Positions 26,723-39,782 of a stretch of DNA of 64,000 nt are shown here, piece by piece. This stretch comes from Salticus scenicus (lineage: Eukaryota; Arthropoda; Arachnida; Araneae; Salticidae): positions 98,006,436 through 98,070,435 of the forward strand of contig OZ005662.1 in the NCBI GenBank assembly GCA_963930645.1, written 5' to 3'. The notes beneath the pieces were generated by a model that saw nothing but the letters and a program-made list of their open reading frames with translations, was not told the DNA's origin and ran no database searches. Each line of letters begins with the position of its first letter. Position 1 is the stretch's first letter. Position numbers and translations under genes: made by a program.

Positions 26723-28566
26723 ATAATATTTATGATAAAATTTGAAGGGAATATAATCGAATGTATTAAAAATGTTTCAAATAAAAAAGAAATGTGTAGG
26801 TATTTATCTGTACCTTCAGTTAACACCGTAAGACTGAGAAAGCAAAATGTTAATGCCAAAGAAAATGAAAGATTAAAGGGAAAAAGCTGAAATACATGTA
26901 ATCTAAAGTTTTCAAAATATCTCAAAAAGGGAAGTAGGATTTTTACCAACGACTATAGTTAAGATTCATGGTTTCCGAAAATAAGAACGAAGTATGTACT
27001 GCTAAAGAAATATAAGTATGCTTGACAAAATTGAGGTAAATGGTGATCGAAAGATCTTAAGTCTTACGGTAGACTGTAAGTGTTTTTTGCCAGTCGCTTC
27101 AGTTAACACCGCAAGGTTTCCGGGACTGACAAAAATGTTACTACCAAAGTAGATGTGTTATTTCTGGACAAAACAAAAGTGAGAAGCACACAAAAGTTTT
27201 CAGATTGTCCGAAATCATAAAAGAAATTGTGGATCTCTGCCAGTCCCTCCAGTTAACACCGCAAGGTTTCCGGGACTGACAAAGAAAAATGTCAGTGCAA
27301 ATGTTGATGTAAGATTTCCGGAAAAACTGAAGTGAAGTGAACAGCACATAAATTTTGCAAAATGTCTGAAATCATAAAAAACAATAGATGTAATTTTACT
27401 TGCACCTTTACTTAAATTCGTCTGGATTCTAGAATCAAGAAAGTACTGCAAGAGGACAAGCTACATTTCTGGAGAAGACTGACGTGAATGGTAAAGAAAC
27501 GATTTTAAAGAAGTTTTAGGTCTTAAAGGAAATGCTAGAGAGTTTTTGCCAGTCCCTTCAGTTAACACCGCAAGGTTTCCGGGACTGACAAATAAAAAAG
27601 TTAGTAACAAAATACATATATGATTTCTGAACAAAACTGAAGTGAACAAAACGTAAATGTTTTCAGATTGTTTGAAATAATAAAAGAAATTGTGGATCTT
27701 TGCCATGTCCTCCAGTTAACATGGAAAGATTTCCGTGTGTGACAAAGAAAATTTAGTACCAAAGTAGATGTATGACTTCTGGACAAAACTAAAGTGAACA
27801 GCACACAAAAGTTTTCAGATTGTCTAAATCAGAAAAGAATTTGTGGATCTTTGACAGTCCCTCTAGTTAACATCGCAAGGTTTCCGGGAGTGACAAAGAA
27901 AAATGGCAGTGCAAATGTAGATGTAAGGATTCGAGAAAAAACAGAAGTGAACAAGCACATAAATTTTCAAAATATCTAAAACCATAAAAAAAATTTAAAA
28001 AGTTTTAGGTCTTAAAGAAAATAGTGGAGAAATTTGCCAGTCCCTTCAGTTAACACCGCAAGGTTTCCAGGAAAGACAAAGGAAAAAGGTAGTGTTAAAG
28101 TAGATATAAGATTTATTATAAAATATAAAGAGGTAATAGAATTTTTTAAAAAATGTCTTAAAACATAAAAAAAAAAAAGTGAATTTTTTCCAGTCCCTTC
28201 AGTTAACACCGCAAGGTTTCCGGGACTGAGAAAGAAAAAAAGACTAGTGCAAATATATGTGTAAGATTTTTGGAAAAAACTGAAGTGGACAGCACACAAA
28301 TAATTGCAAACTGTCTGAAATCATAAGAAAAATGATGGAGTATTTCAAGCACCTCCATTTAAAATCAAATGGATTCAAGAAATAACAAGAAAATGAGTAG
28401 CACAAAAGGAGATGTAACTTTTATGGACAAAATAGAGGTGAACAGTAAGAAAAAAAAAGTTTTAAGTCCTAAAGAAAACGGAGGAGGATTTTCGCAAGCC
28501 CCTTCAGTTAACACCGCAAGGTTTCCGGGACTGACAAAGAAAAAAGTTAGTGCCAAAATACATATA
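26723..28566. repeat. Satellite block 4, type-B HOR unit
   Basis: One complete 12-monomer type-B unit (1844 bp), nearly identical to 7377-9221 at an offset of about 19.35 kb. A shorter A-run near 28170 is one of the few differences. It is flanked by transposon copies 3 and 4. Confidence 0.93.
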
Positions 28567-30127
28567 GAGCGTGTTCAGTAGAGCGCCCGAGATGGATCAA
28601 TTCGACCGGTCGATGACGTCACTGATCCTGGACCGGTCTTGGATCGGGCCAGGAATCTACTGAACGCTTTGGAACAATTTTGACGTGATAGGAGCAGCAC
28701 CATCTATCTAATTTGACCCGTATTAGCAATTAGCAAGTTATTGTATTTCTGTTGTTTATTTTGTCTGGACTTTTAATACGTAATTCCATAAAATGCTAAA
28801 CTATATTACGTTTTTTCTTAAAAAAAAAAAAAGAAAGAAAGATCTTTTATGTAATAACAGTTTTACTTCTTTCTTATTAATGTAGAATTCTGTACTCTGC
28901 TAACAAAAAATAAGAAGCTATTAATTGATTGTACTGACAAATTACTAATATACATTACTTTGGTTATGATTTTTCTAAATTCACGTATAAATTTTAATCA
29001 TGAAAATGTTAAGAATGTTACGTTACATTTATTTTTAAAGGAGCAGAGTAGATTTATCTTAAATGAGCACTTAAAACACCTTTCTTTCTCTTCGAATTTT
29101 ATTATGAACAGAAATGTACAACAAAAACGTTTTTGAAAAAAAAAAAAATAAATAAATAAATTATATAAAATATGAAATATGCTGTGCAGTTAATATAATG
29201 GATTGATATAAAATATAATCTTATTTTCTTCTTCGATTTATGAATCAATATAAAGAGCTTTTTCTCATATTACCGACTGAATATTAAAATAAACTAGCAT
29301 GTAAACAACACTGCATAATTTTATAGCTACTTTTTTTACAGTCTGTTTGGTTTATTAAATTTAATAATTGACATCTTAAACTTATTTTTACCTAAATTAA
29401 AAATATGTGGAAGGATTTTAATTTATTTACTTATAGTTAACTGAATGTTTTAAAGGTAAAAAATACAATCGTTTACAAACTTTTCTATTTGTAAACAAAA
29501 AACAATCACATGAATGAAAAGCTTTGTCTGAAAAAAAAAAAGAAATATAATTCTTCCCAGCTTATTTTTATATATTAAATTAACAAAATATGATAGCGTC
29601 CGAATTAAAAAAATATATATTTTTTTGTTTCAATTAAAATTGTGTAAATTTTTGTTTTAATTTTATGTTTGAATGTTACGTTCATCAATAAGAAAAATTG
29701 CGTATCGAAAATCGTTATTACGTAAAAAATCTTTTTTACACAATAAATAAATAAACATAATATAGTTTAGCATTTTATGGAATTACTTACCTTATTTTCT
29801 ACAGCACAAACAATGCATATAAATAGGTACATCTGTATTAATCCTCAGCTAATCAAACAAATAAACAATCATTGTCAAAAACAGATGTTCATTGTTCAGG
29901 TTTTCACTACGTAATGTCAATCAGAGCCTGATTTTCAACCTATTGCGCATTTGATCCAACTAGTGACCCAATGGATAAAGAAATTTTTCCTGGCTTTCTG
30001 ATCCGCGACCGGTCGAGATCGGTCCATTCCACTGAACGATGTGACTCTGGATCGGTCGACACCACTGAACGCTTTGGCTCAGAATCTTTCGACCGGTCGT
30101 GGATCGGGCGCACTACTGAACACGCCC
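28567..30127. mobile_element. TIR DNA transposon in satellite, copy 4
   Basis: 1561 bp, the partner of copy 2. It shares with copies 2 and 5 the variants gattgatata and ttttcttcttcg that differ from copies 1 and 3. Target duplication ATA at 28564-28566 and 30128-30130. Non-coding. Confidence 0.9.
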
Positions 30128-31974
30128 ATAATATTTATGATAAAATTTAAAGGGAATATAATCGAATGTATTAAAAATGTTTCAAATAATAAAGAAATGT
30201 GTAGGTATTTATCTGCACCTTCAGTTAACACCGTAAGTCTGAGAAAGCAAAATGTTAATGCCAAAGAAAATGAAAGATTAAAGGGAAAAAGCTGAAATAC
30301 ATGTAATCGAAAGTTTTCAAAATATCTCAAAAAGGGAAGTAGGATTTTTACCAACGACTATAGTTAAGATTCATGGTTTCCGAAAATAAGAACGAAGTAT
30401 GTACTGCTAAAGAAATATAAGTATGCTTGACAAAATTGAGGTAAATGGTGATCGAAAGATCTTAAGTCTTACGGTAGACTGTAAGTGTTTTTTGCCAGTC
30501 CCTTCAGTTAACACCGCAAGGTTTCCGGGACTGACAAAAATGTTACTACCAAAGTAGATGTGTTATTTCTGGACAAAACAAAAGTGAGAAGCACACAAAA
30601 GTTTTCAGATTGTCCGAAATCATAAAAGAAATTGTGGATCTCTGCCTGTCCCTCCAGTTAACACCGCAAGGTTTCCGGGACTGACAAAGAAAAATGTCAG
30701 TGCAAATGTTGATGTAAGATTTCCTGAAAAACTGAAGTGAAGTGAACAGCACATAAATTTTGCAAAATGTCTGAAATCATAAAAAACAATAGATGTAATT
30801 TTACTAGCACCTTCACTTAAATTCGTCTGGATTCTAGAATCAAGAAAGAAAGTACTGCAAGAGGACAAGCTACATTTCTGGAGAAGACTGACGTGAATGG
30901 TAAAGAAATGATTTTAAAGAAGTTTTAGGTCTTAAAGGAAATGGTAGAGAGTTTTTGCCAGTCCCTTCAGTTAACACCGCAAGGTTTCCGGGACTGACAA
31001 AAAAAAAAAGTTAGTAACAAAATACATATATGATTTCTGGACAAAACTGAAGTGAACAAAACGTAAATGTTTTCAGATAGTTTGAAATCATAAAAGGAAT
31101 TGTGGATCTTTGCCATGTCCTCCAGTTAACACGGAAAGATTTCCGTGTGTGACAAAGAAAAGTTAGTACCAAAGTAGATGTATGACTTCTGGACAAAACT
31201 AAAGTGAACAGCACACAAAAGTTTTCAGATTGTCTAAATCAGAAAAGAATTTGTGGATCTTTGACAGTCCCTCTAGTTAACATCGCAAGGTTTCCGGGAG
31301 TGACAAAGAAAAATGGCAGTGCAAATGTAGATGTAAGGATTCGAGAAAAAACAGAAGTGAACAAGCACATAAATTTTCAAAATGTCTAAAACCATAAAAA
31401 AAAATTTAAAATGTTTTAGGTCTTAATAAAATAGTGGAGAAATTTGCCAGTCCCTTAAGTTAACACCGCAAGGTTTCCGGGAGAGGCAAAGGAAAAAGGT
31501 AGTGTTAAAGTAGATATAAGATTTATGATAAAATATAAAGAGGTAATAGAATTTTTTAAAAAATGTCTTAAAACATAAAAAAACAAAAGTGAATTTTTTC
31601 CAGTCCCTTCAGTTAACTCCGCAAGGTTTCCGGGACTGAGAAAGAAAAAAGACTAGTGCAAATATATGCGTAAGATTTTTGGAAAAAACTGAAGTGGACA
31701 GCACACAAATAATTGTAAACTGTCTGAAATCATAAGAAAAATGATGGATTTTTTCAAGCCCCTTCATTTAAAATCAAATGGATTCAAGAAATAACAAGAA
31801 AATGAGTAGCACAAAAGGAGATGTAACTTTTATGGACAAAATTGAGGTGAACAGTAAGAAAAAAAAGTTTTAAGTCCTAAAGAAAATGGAGGAGGATTTT
31901 TACAAGCCCCTTCAGTTAACACCGCAAGGTTTCCGGGACTGACAAAGAAAAAAGTTAGTGCCAAAATACATATA
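30128..31974. repeat. Satellite block 5, type-B HOR unit
   Basis: A full unit with more private changes than blocks 2 and 4: CTGTCCC in box 5, an extra gaaa near 30845, and TTAAGTTAAC in box 10 near 31457. It is nearly identical to the start of block 6, showing that the 3.4-kb composite of transposon plus HOR was itself amplified in tandem. Confidence 0.92.
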
Positions 31975-33535
31975 GAGCGTGTTCAGTAGAGCGCCCGAGA
32001 TGGATCAATTCGACCGGTCGATGACGTCACTGATCCTGGACCGGTCTTGGATTGGGCCAGGAATCTACTGAACGCTTTGGAACAATTTTGACGTGATAGG
32101 AGCAGCACCATCTATCTAATTTGACCCGTATTAGCAATTAGCAAGTTATTGTATTTCTGTTGTTTATTTTGTCTGGACTTTTAATACGTAATTCCATAAA
32201 ATGCTAAACTATATTACGTTTTTTCTTAAAAAAAAAAAAAAAAAAAGAAAGATCTTTTATGTAATAACAGTTTTACTTCTTTCTTATTAATGTAGAATTC
32301 TGTACTCTGCTAACAAAAATAAGAAGCTATTAATTGATTGTACTGACAAATTACTAATATACATTACTTTGGTTATGATTTTTCTAAATTCACGTATAAA
32401 TTTTAATCATGAAAATGTTAAGAATGTTACGTTACATTTATTTTTAAAGGAGCAGAGTAGATTTATCTTAAATGAGCACTTAAAACACCTTTCTTTCTCT
32501 TCGAATTTTATTATGAACAGAAATGTACAACAAAAACGTTTTTGAAAAAAAAAAAAATAAATAAATAAATTATATAAAATATGAAATATGCTGTGCAGTT
32601 AATATAATGGATTGATATAAAATATAATCTTATTTTCTTCTTCGATTTATGAATCAATATAAAGAGCTTTTTCTCATATTACCGACTGAATATTAAAATA
32701 AACTAGCATGTAAACAACACTGCATAATTTTATAGCTACTTTTTTTACAGTCTGTTTGGTTTATTAAATTTAATAATTGACATCTTAAACTTATTTTTAC
32801 CTAAATTAAAAATATGTGGAAGGATTTTAATTTATTTACTTATAGTTAACTGAATGTTTTAAAGGTAAAAAATACAATCGTTTACAAACTTTTCTATTTG
32901 TAAACAAAAAACAATCACATGAATGAAAAGCTTTGTCTGAAAAAAAAAAGAAATATAATTCTTCCCAGCTTATTTTTATATATTAAATTAACAAAATATG
33001 ATAGCGTCCGAATTAAAAAAATATATATTTTTTTGTTTCAATTAAAATTGTGTAAATTTTTGTTTTAATTTTATGTTTGAATGTTACGTTCATCAATAAG
33101 AAAAATTGCGTATCGAAAATCGTTATTACGTAAAAAATCTTTTTTACACAATAAATAAATAAACATAATATAGTTTAGCATTTTATGGAATTACTTACCT
33201 TATTTTCTACAGCACAAACAATGCATATAAATAGGTACATCTGTATTAATCCTCAGCTAATCAAACAAATAAACAATCATTGTCAAAAACAGATGTTCAT
33301 TGTTCAGGTTTTCACTACGTAATGTCAATCAGAGCCTGATTTTCAACCTATTGCGCATTTGATCCAACTAGTGACCCAATGGATAAAGAAATTTTTCCTG
33401 GCTTTCTGATCCGCGACCGGTCGAGATCGGTCCATTCCACTGAACGATGTGACTCTGGATCGGTCGACACCACTGAACGCTTTGGCTCAGAATCTTTCGA
33501 CCGGTCGTGGATCGGGCGCACTACTGAACACGCCC
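31975..33535. mobile_element. TIR DNA transposon in satellite, copy 5
   Basis: 1561 bp and the last copy toward the array edge. Target duplication ATA at 31972-31974 and 33536-33538. The distance to copy 4, start to start, is 3408 bp, which equals one transposon plus one HOR unit. No open frame. A poly-A run near 32228 differs in length from the other copies. Confidence 0.9.
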
Positions 33536-36500
33536 ATAATATTTATGATAAAATTTAAAGGGAATATAATCGAATGTATTAAAAATGTTTCAAATAATAA
33601 AGAAATGTGTAGGTATTTATCTGCACCTTCAGTTAACACCGTAAGTCTGAGAAAGCAAAATGTTAATGCCAAAGAAAATGAAAGATTAAAGGGAAAAAGC
33701 TGAAATACATGTAATCGAAAGTTTTCAAAATATCTCAAAAAGGGAAGTAGGATTTTTACCAACGACTATAGTTAAGATTCATGGTTTCCGAAAATAAGAA
33801 CGAAGTATGTACTGCTAAAGAAATATAAGTATGCTTGACAAAATTGAGGTAAATGGTGATCGAAAGATCTTAAGTCTTACGGTAGACTGTAAGTGTTTTT
33901 TGCCAGTCCCTTCAGTTAACACCGCAAGGTTTCCGGGACTGACAAAAATGTTACTACCAAAGTAGATGTGTTATTTCTGGACAAAACAAAAGTGAGAAGC
34001 ACACAAAAGTTTTCAGATTGTCCGAAATCATAAAAGAAATTGTGGATCTCTGCCTGTCCCTCCAGTTAACACCGCAAGGTTTCCGGGACTGACAAAGAAA
34101 AATGTCAGTGCAAATGTTGATGTAAGATTTCCTGAAAAACTGAAGTGAAGTGAACAGCACATAAATTTTGCAAAATGTCTGAAATCATAAAAAACAATAG
34201 ATGTAATTTTACTAGCACCTTCACTTAAATTCGTCTGGATTCTAGAATCAAGAAAGAAAGTACTGCAAGAGGACAAGCTACATTTCTGGAGAAGACTGAC
34301 GTGAATGGTAAAGAAATGATTTTAAAGAAGTTTTAGGTCTTAAAGGAAATGGTAGAGAGTTTTTGCCAGTCCCTTCAGTTAACACCGCAAGGTTTCCGGG
34401 ACTGACAAAAAAAAAAAGTTAGTAACAAAATACATATATGATTTCTGGACAAAACTGAAGTGAACAAAACGTAAACGTTTTCAGATTGTTTGAAATCATA
34501 AAAGGAATTGTGGATCTTTGCCATGTCCTCCAGTTAACACGGAAAGATTTCCGTGTGTGAAAAAGAAAAGTTAGTACCAAAGTAGATGTATGACTTCTGG
34601 ACAAAACTAAAGTGAACAGCACACAAAAGTTTTCAGATTGTCTAAATCAGAAAAGAATTTGTGGATCTTTGACAGTCCCTCTAGTTAACATCGCAAGGTT
34701 TCCGGGAGTGACAAAGAAAAATGGCAGTGCAAATGTAGATGTAAGGATTCGAGAAAAAACAGAAGTGAACAAGCACATAAATTTTCAAAATGTCTAAAAC
34801 CATAAAAAAAAATTTAAAATGTTTTAGGTCTTAATAAAATAGTGGAGAAATTTGCCAGTCCCTTAAGTTAACACCGCAAGGTTTCCGGGAGAGGCAAAGG
34901 AAAAAGGTAGTGTTAAAGTAGATATAAGATTTATGATAAAATATAAAGAGGTAATAGAATTTTTAAAAAAATGTCTAAATGTTTTTTATGTTTTTAAAAA
35001 AACATAAAAAAACAAAAGTGAATTTTTTCCAGTCCCTTCAGTTAACACCGCAAGGTTTCCGGGACTGAGAAAGAAAAAAGACTAGTGCAAATATATGCGT
35101 AAGATTTTTGGAAAAAACTGAAGTGGACAGCACACAAATAATTGTAAACTGTCTGAAATCATAAGAAAAATGATGGATTTTTTCAAGCCCCTTCATTTAA
35201 AATCAAATGGATTCAAGAAATAACAAGAAAATGAGTAGCACAAAAGGAGATGTAACTTTTATGGACAAAATTGAGGTGAACAGTAAGAAAAAAAAAGTTT
35301 TAAGTCCTAAAAAGACAACGGAGGAGGATTTTTGAAAGCCCCTTCAGTCAACACCGCAAGGTTTCCGGGACTGACAAAGAAAAAAGTTAGTTCCAAAATA
35401 CATATAATATTTATGATAAAATTTGAAGGGAATATAATCGAATGTATTAAAAATGTTTCAAATAATAAAGAAATGTGTAGGTATATATCTGTACCTTCAG
35501 TTAACACCGAAAGTCTGATAAAGCAAAATGTTAATGCCAAAGAAAATGAAAGATTAAAGGGAAAAAGCTGAAATGCATGTATTTGAAAGTTTTCAAAATA
35601 TCTCAAAAAGGGAAGTAGGATTTTTACCAACGACTATAGTTAAAATTCATGGTTTCCGAAAATAAGAACGAAGTATGTACTGCTAAAGAAATATAAGAAT
35701 GCTTGACAGAATTGAGGTAAATGGTGATCGAAAGATCTTAGTCTTACGGTAGACTGTAAGTGTTTTTTGCCAGTCTTTTCAGTTAACACCGCAAGGTTTC
35801 CGGGACTGACAAAAATGTTACTACCAAAGTAGATGTGTTTTTTCTGGACAAAACTAAAGTGAGAAGCACACAAAAGTTTTCAGATTGTCCGAAATCATAA
35901 AAGAAATTGTGGATCTTTGCCAGTCCCTCCAGTTAACACCGAAGGTTTCCGGGACTGACAAAGAAAAATGTCAGTGCAAATGTTGATGTAAGATTTCCAG
36001 AAAAACTGAAGTGAAGTGAACAGCACATAAATTTTGCAAAATGTCTGAATTCATAAAAAACAATAGATGTAATTTTACTAGCACCTTCACTTAAATTCAT
36101 CTGGATTCTAGAAACAAGAAAGAAAGTACTGCAAGAGGACAAGCTACATTTCTGGAGAAGACTGACGTGAATGGTAAAGAAATGATTTGAAAGAAGTTTT
36201 AGGTCTTAAAGGAAATGGTAGAGAATTTTTGCCAGTCCCTTCAGTTAGCACCGCAATGTTTCTGGGACTGACAAAAAAAAAAGTTAGTAACAAAGTGCAA
36301 ATATGATTTCTGGACAAAACTGAAGTGAACAAAACACAAAACTTTTCAGATTGTTTGAAATCATAAAAGAAATTGTTGATCTTTGCCAGTTCCTCCAGTT
36401 AACACCGAAAGATTTCCCGGAGTGACAAAGAAAAGTTAGTACCAAAGTAGATGTATGACTTCTGGACAAAACTAAACTGAACAGCAACACAAAAGCTTTC

Positions 36501-38275
36501 AGATTGTCTAAATCATAAAAGAATTTGTGGATCTTTGCCAGTCCCTCTAGTTAACACCATATGGTTTCCGGGAGTGACAAAGAAAAATGACAGTGCAAAT
36601 GTAGATGTAAGGTTTCTAGAAGAAACTGAATTGAACAGTGCATAAATTTTGCAACATGTCTAAAACCATTAAAAAAAAATTTAAGTTATAGGTCTTAAAG
36701 AAAATGGTGGAGAAATTTCTCAGCCCCTTCAGTTAACACCGCAAGGTTTCCGGGAAAGACAAAGGAAAAATGTTGTGTCAAAGTAGATATAAGATTTATG
36801 ATAAAATATAAAGTAATAGGATTTTTTTAAAAATGTCTTAAAACATAAAAAAAGGGAATTTTTTCTAGTCCCTTCAGTTAACACCGCAACGTTTCCGGGA
36901 CTGAGAAAGAAAAAAGACTAGTGCAAATATATATGTAAGATTTTTGGAAAAAACTGAAGTGGACAGCACACAAATAGTTGCAAACTGTCTGAAATCATAA
37001 GAAAAATGATGGATTTTTTCAAGCCCCTTCATTTAAAATCAAATGGATTCAAGAAATAACAAGAAAATAAGTAGCACAAAAGAAGATGCAACTTTTATGG
37101 ACAAAATTGAGGTGAACAGTAAGAAAAAAAAAATTTTTAAGTCCTAAACTAAATAGAGGAGTATTTTTGCGACCCCCTTCAGTTAACACTACAAGGTTTC
37201 TGGGACTGACAAAGAAAAAGTTAGTGTCAAAATACATATAATATTTATGATAAAATTTGAAGGGAATATAATCGAATGTATTAAAAATGTCTCAAATAAC
37301 AAAGAAATGTGTAGGTATTTATTAGTACCTTCAGTTAACACCCTAAGACTGAGAAAGCAAAATGTTAATGCCAAAGAAAATGAAAGATTAAAGGGAAAAA
37401 GCTGAAATACATGTAATCGAAAGTTTTCAAAATATCTCAAAAAGAGAAGTAGGATTTTTACCAACGACTATAGTTAAAATTCACGGTTTCCGAAAATAAG
37501 AGCGAAATATGTACTGCTAAAGAAATATAAGTATGCTTGACAAAACTGAGGTATATAGTGATCAAAAGATCTTAAGTGTTATGGTAGACTGTAACTGTTT
37601 TTTGCCAGTCCCTTCAGTTTACATCGCAAGGCTTCCAGGACTGACAAAGAAAAAAGGTAGTGTCAATGCAGATATAAGGTTTACGATAAAATATAAATAT
37701 TTTTAAAAAAGTCTCAAATCATTTTTTAAAAAAAAAAAGGTGAATTTTTTCCAGCCCCTTCAGTTAACACCGCAAGGTTTCCAGGACTGAGGAAGGAGAA
37801 AGGTTAAAAGAAATGTATATGTAAGATTTTTTGAAAAAAATGAAGTGAAGCACATAAATATTTCCAAACTGTCTGAAATCATAAGAAAAATGGTGGATTT
37901 ATTTCAGCCACTTTATTTAAAATCAAATGGATTGAAGAAATAATAAGAAAATAAGTAGTGCAAAAGGAGATGTAACTTTTCTTAACAAAATTGAAGTGAA
38001 TAGTAAAAAAATGGTTTAAATATGGTTTTGAGTCCTAAACAAAAAGATGGAGGATTTTTGCAAGCCCCTTCAGTTAACAGCACAAGGTTTCCGAAAGTGA
38101 GAAAGGAAAAAGTTAGTGTCAAAATAGATATAAAATTTATGATAAAATTTGAAGGGAATATAATTGAATGCATTAAAAATGTCTTAAACCAAAAAGAGAT
38201 GTATAGGTATTTATCAGCACCTTCAGGAAAAACCATAAGATTGACAAACAAAAATGTTACACAGAATTAATTCAT
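33536..38275. repeat. Satellite block 6, TE-free and increasingly diverged array edge
   Basis: One type-B unit (33536 to about 35330) is followed by further monomers with many private substitutions and indels. The monomer-1 site at 35395-35420 is uninterrupted (catataatattt) and serves as the empty site for the transposon. Boxes remain recognisable at 35777, 35925, 36233, 36386, 36536, 36720, 36865, 37170, 37605, 37755 and 38065. The last weak one, near 38215, keeps only part of the motif. The end of the array is placed near 38275. Confidence 0.88.
34982..35012. repeat. Small private palindrome in a satellite monomer
   Basis: The sequence reads TTTTTTATGTTTTT followed at once by AAAAAAACATAAAAAA, an almost perfect hairpin. 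Other units have only the right half at this place (cttaaaacataaaaaa). A local template switch or inverted duplication of about 20 bp fits. Confidence 0.7.
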
Positions 38276-38924
38276 GAAAAATGAAACATAAAAGCCAATA
38301 TTTAAAACTGAAGAATAAATAATGTTCAAATTTGAAAGAATCTTGATGAGGTGCAGAGCTACAGGGTCCCAGGTACCTGTCAATCAAATTTTGTAACTCT
38401 GCAATTAGTAGTCTAAGCACCAGAGCGCAGACACACACACAGAGAGATTTCTCTTTATTTATATAAATACGCATATTTATTGATAATCAGAACATACAGT
38501 TGTAATATGAAGCTTTTTAAATATTAGTAATTCAAACAAATTAATATGATCAATATATCTATATTTATATATTTTTCTACTAACCTTTCTAATTTTTGTC
38601 TCCATACTAGAATTGGCCCAGCTCACAATAATTGGTAAGTTACTGCTACAGTCCTAAATTTAAAAATTTATAAAGAAAAATTACAAATAATATTTGACAG
38701 TTTACTAATAAGCTGTATATAAAAACTTTTTTATATATTTTTAAATGGTCTATTAATAATATAGTCAGCATTTAATAATTTAAAACAACTTAATAGATTT
38801 TAAGGACATACAAAAAGCGTGAATCAGAGAAATTAAGAATGAGCACACTATTTTATTAATTATAATTATTCAGAACAAAAAATTTTAACAGTTATTTATT
38901 AATTATATTTTTTTAACACTTTCT
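38276..38924. other. AT-rich spacer, no gene recognised
   Basis: Between the satellite edge and the next repeat. A short acacacacac run at 38433-38442 is the only simple repeat of note. A moderately GC-richer patch at 38340-38440 (gaggtgcagagctacaggg) may be the end of an old element, but I cannot assign it. Small ORFs here have no recognisable domain. Confidence 0.5.
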
Positions 38925-39780
38925 AACAAGGTTGAAAAGTTTTGATGACTTCGGTTTGTCTGTCTATCTGTCCATGTTCTAATTAACTTAAATATTTATG
39001 AAATTTCTTGAAACTGATATTTGTTATCCAAGTTCACTATCGGATGTTCCCTATTGAAAATGGAGTAATTATCTTACTGGTTTATGTACAGGGACACCCG
39101 AAAGTATTCTAAAACATATCGTTCTATGAGAGGTATTTCTATAAGCCATATTTTAATACCATAACTTTAAATATATCTTGATGAAATTGAAATGTGTTAT
39201 TCAACTCCACAATCGGATGCTCGCCATTGAAAATACAGCAAATACCATAACTGTTTGTATACAGGGACACCCAAAATTATTCCAAAGCACGGCATTCTGT
39301 GAGAGATACTTCTATAAACCAAATTTTAAGAACTTAATTTTGCACAAATCTTATATATTATTCATATGCACAAAAAAAATGCTTTCATTAGAATACAGTA
39401 TGATTAGCATTAGATTCACAGGGCTGCACAAAAATATTCAGTTACAATGATTGGTATAGTTGGAAATTCGCTGGGATTGCATTTTCATTTATATTAATCA
39501 TTTTTATCACTTTCTAAATGTTTTTAACACTTTCTAATCAGGTGGAAAGTGTTAATAACTTTGGTTTGCGCTTCTTCTGTGTGCTCTAACTGCCATAAAT
39601 ATTCATGGAATTTCTTGAAACTGATATATGATATACCATACTGAAAATAGAATGAATACTTCAACTGGCTTGTGTACAGGAACACCCAAAAGTATTCCAA
39701 AGCATTGTGTTCTATGAGAAAAATTTTTGTTAACTATATTTTAATTCCATTATTTTACACAAATTTCAGTAAAATAGAAA
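38925..39780. repeat. Degenerate tandem repeat II, left part
   Basis: Repeated phrases such as tgtacagggacacccaaaag (near 39087, 39261 and 39676), cactttctaa (38925, 39530) and gaaatttcttgaaactgata (39000, 39605) recur about every 590-600 bp, with a 174-bp sub-period inside. Copies are only moderately similar, so the repeat is old. It is interrupted by the pogo element at 39783 and continues at 53163. Confidence 0.75.
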
Positions 39781-39782
39781 TA

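Noticed and set aside
1..38275. Many small ORFs of 60-141 codons repeated across the array, with a recurring reverse-strand GNLAVLTEG peptide
   Set aside because: They follow from the tandem repeat: the box read on the minus strand happens to be open and 153 is a multiple of 3. Frames shift and stop differently in successive monomers, and no domain or start context is shared.
38223..38474. Reverse-strand ORF near the satellite edge as a gene
   Set aside because: It crosses a dinucleotide repeat and has low-complexity CVCVCA translation with no domain.
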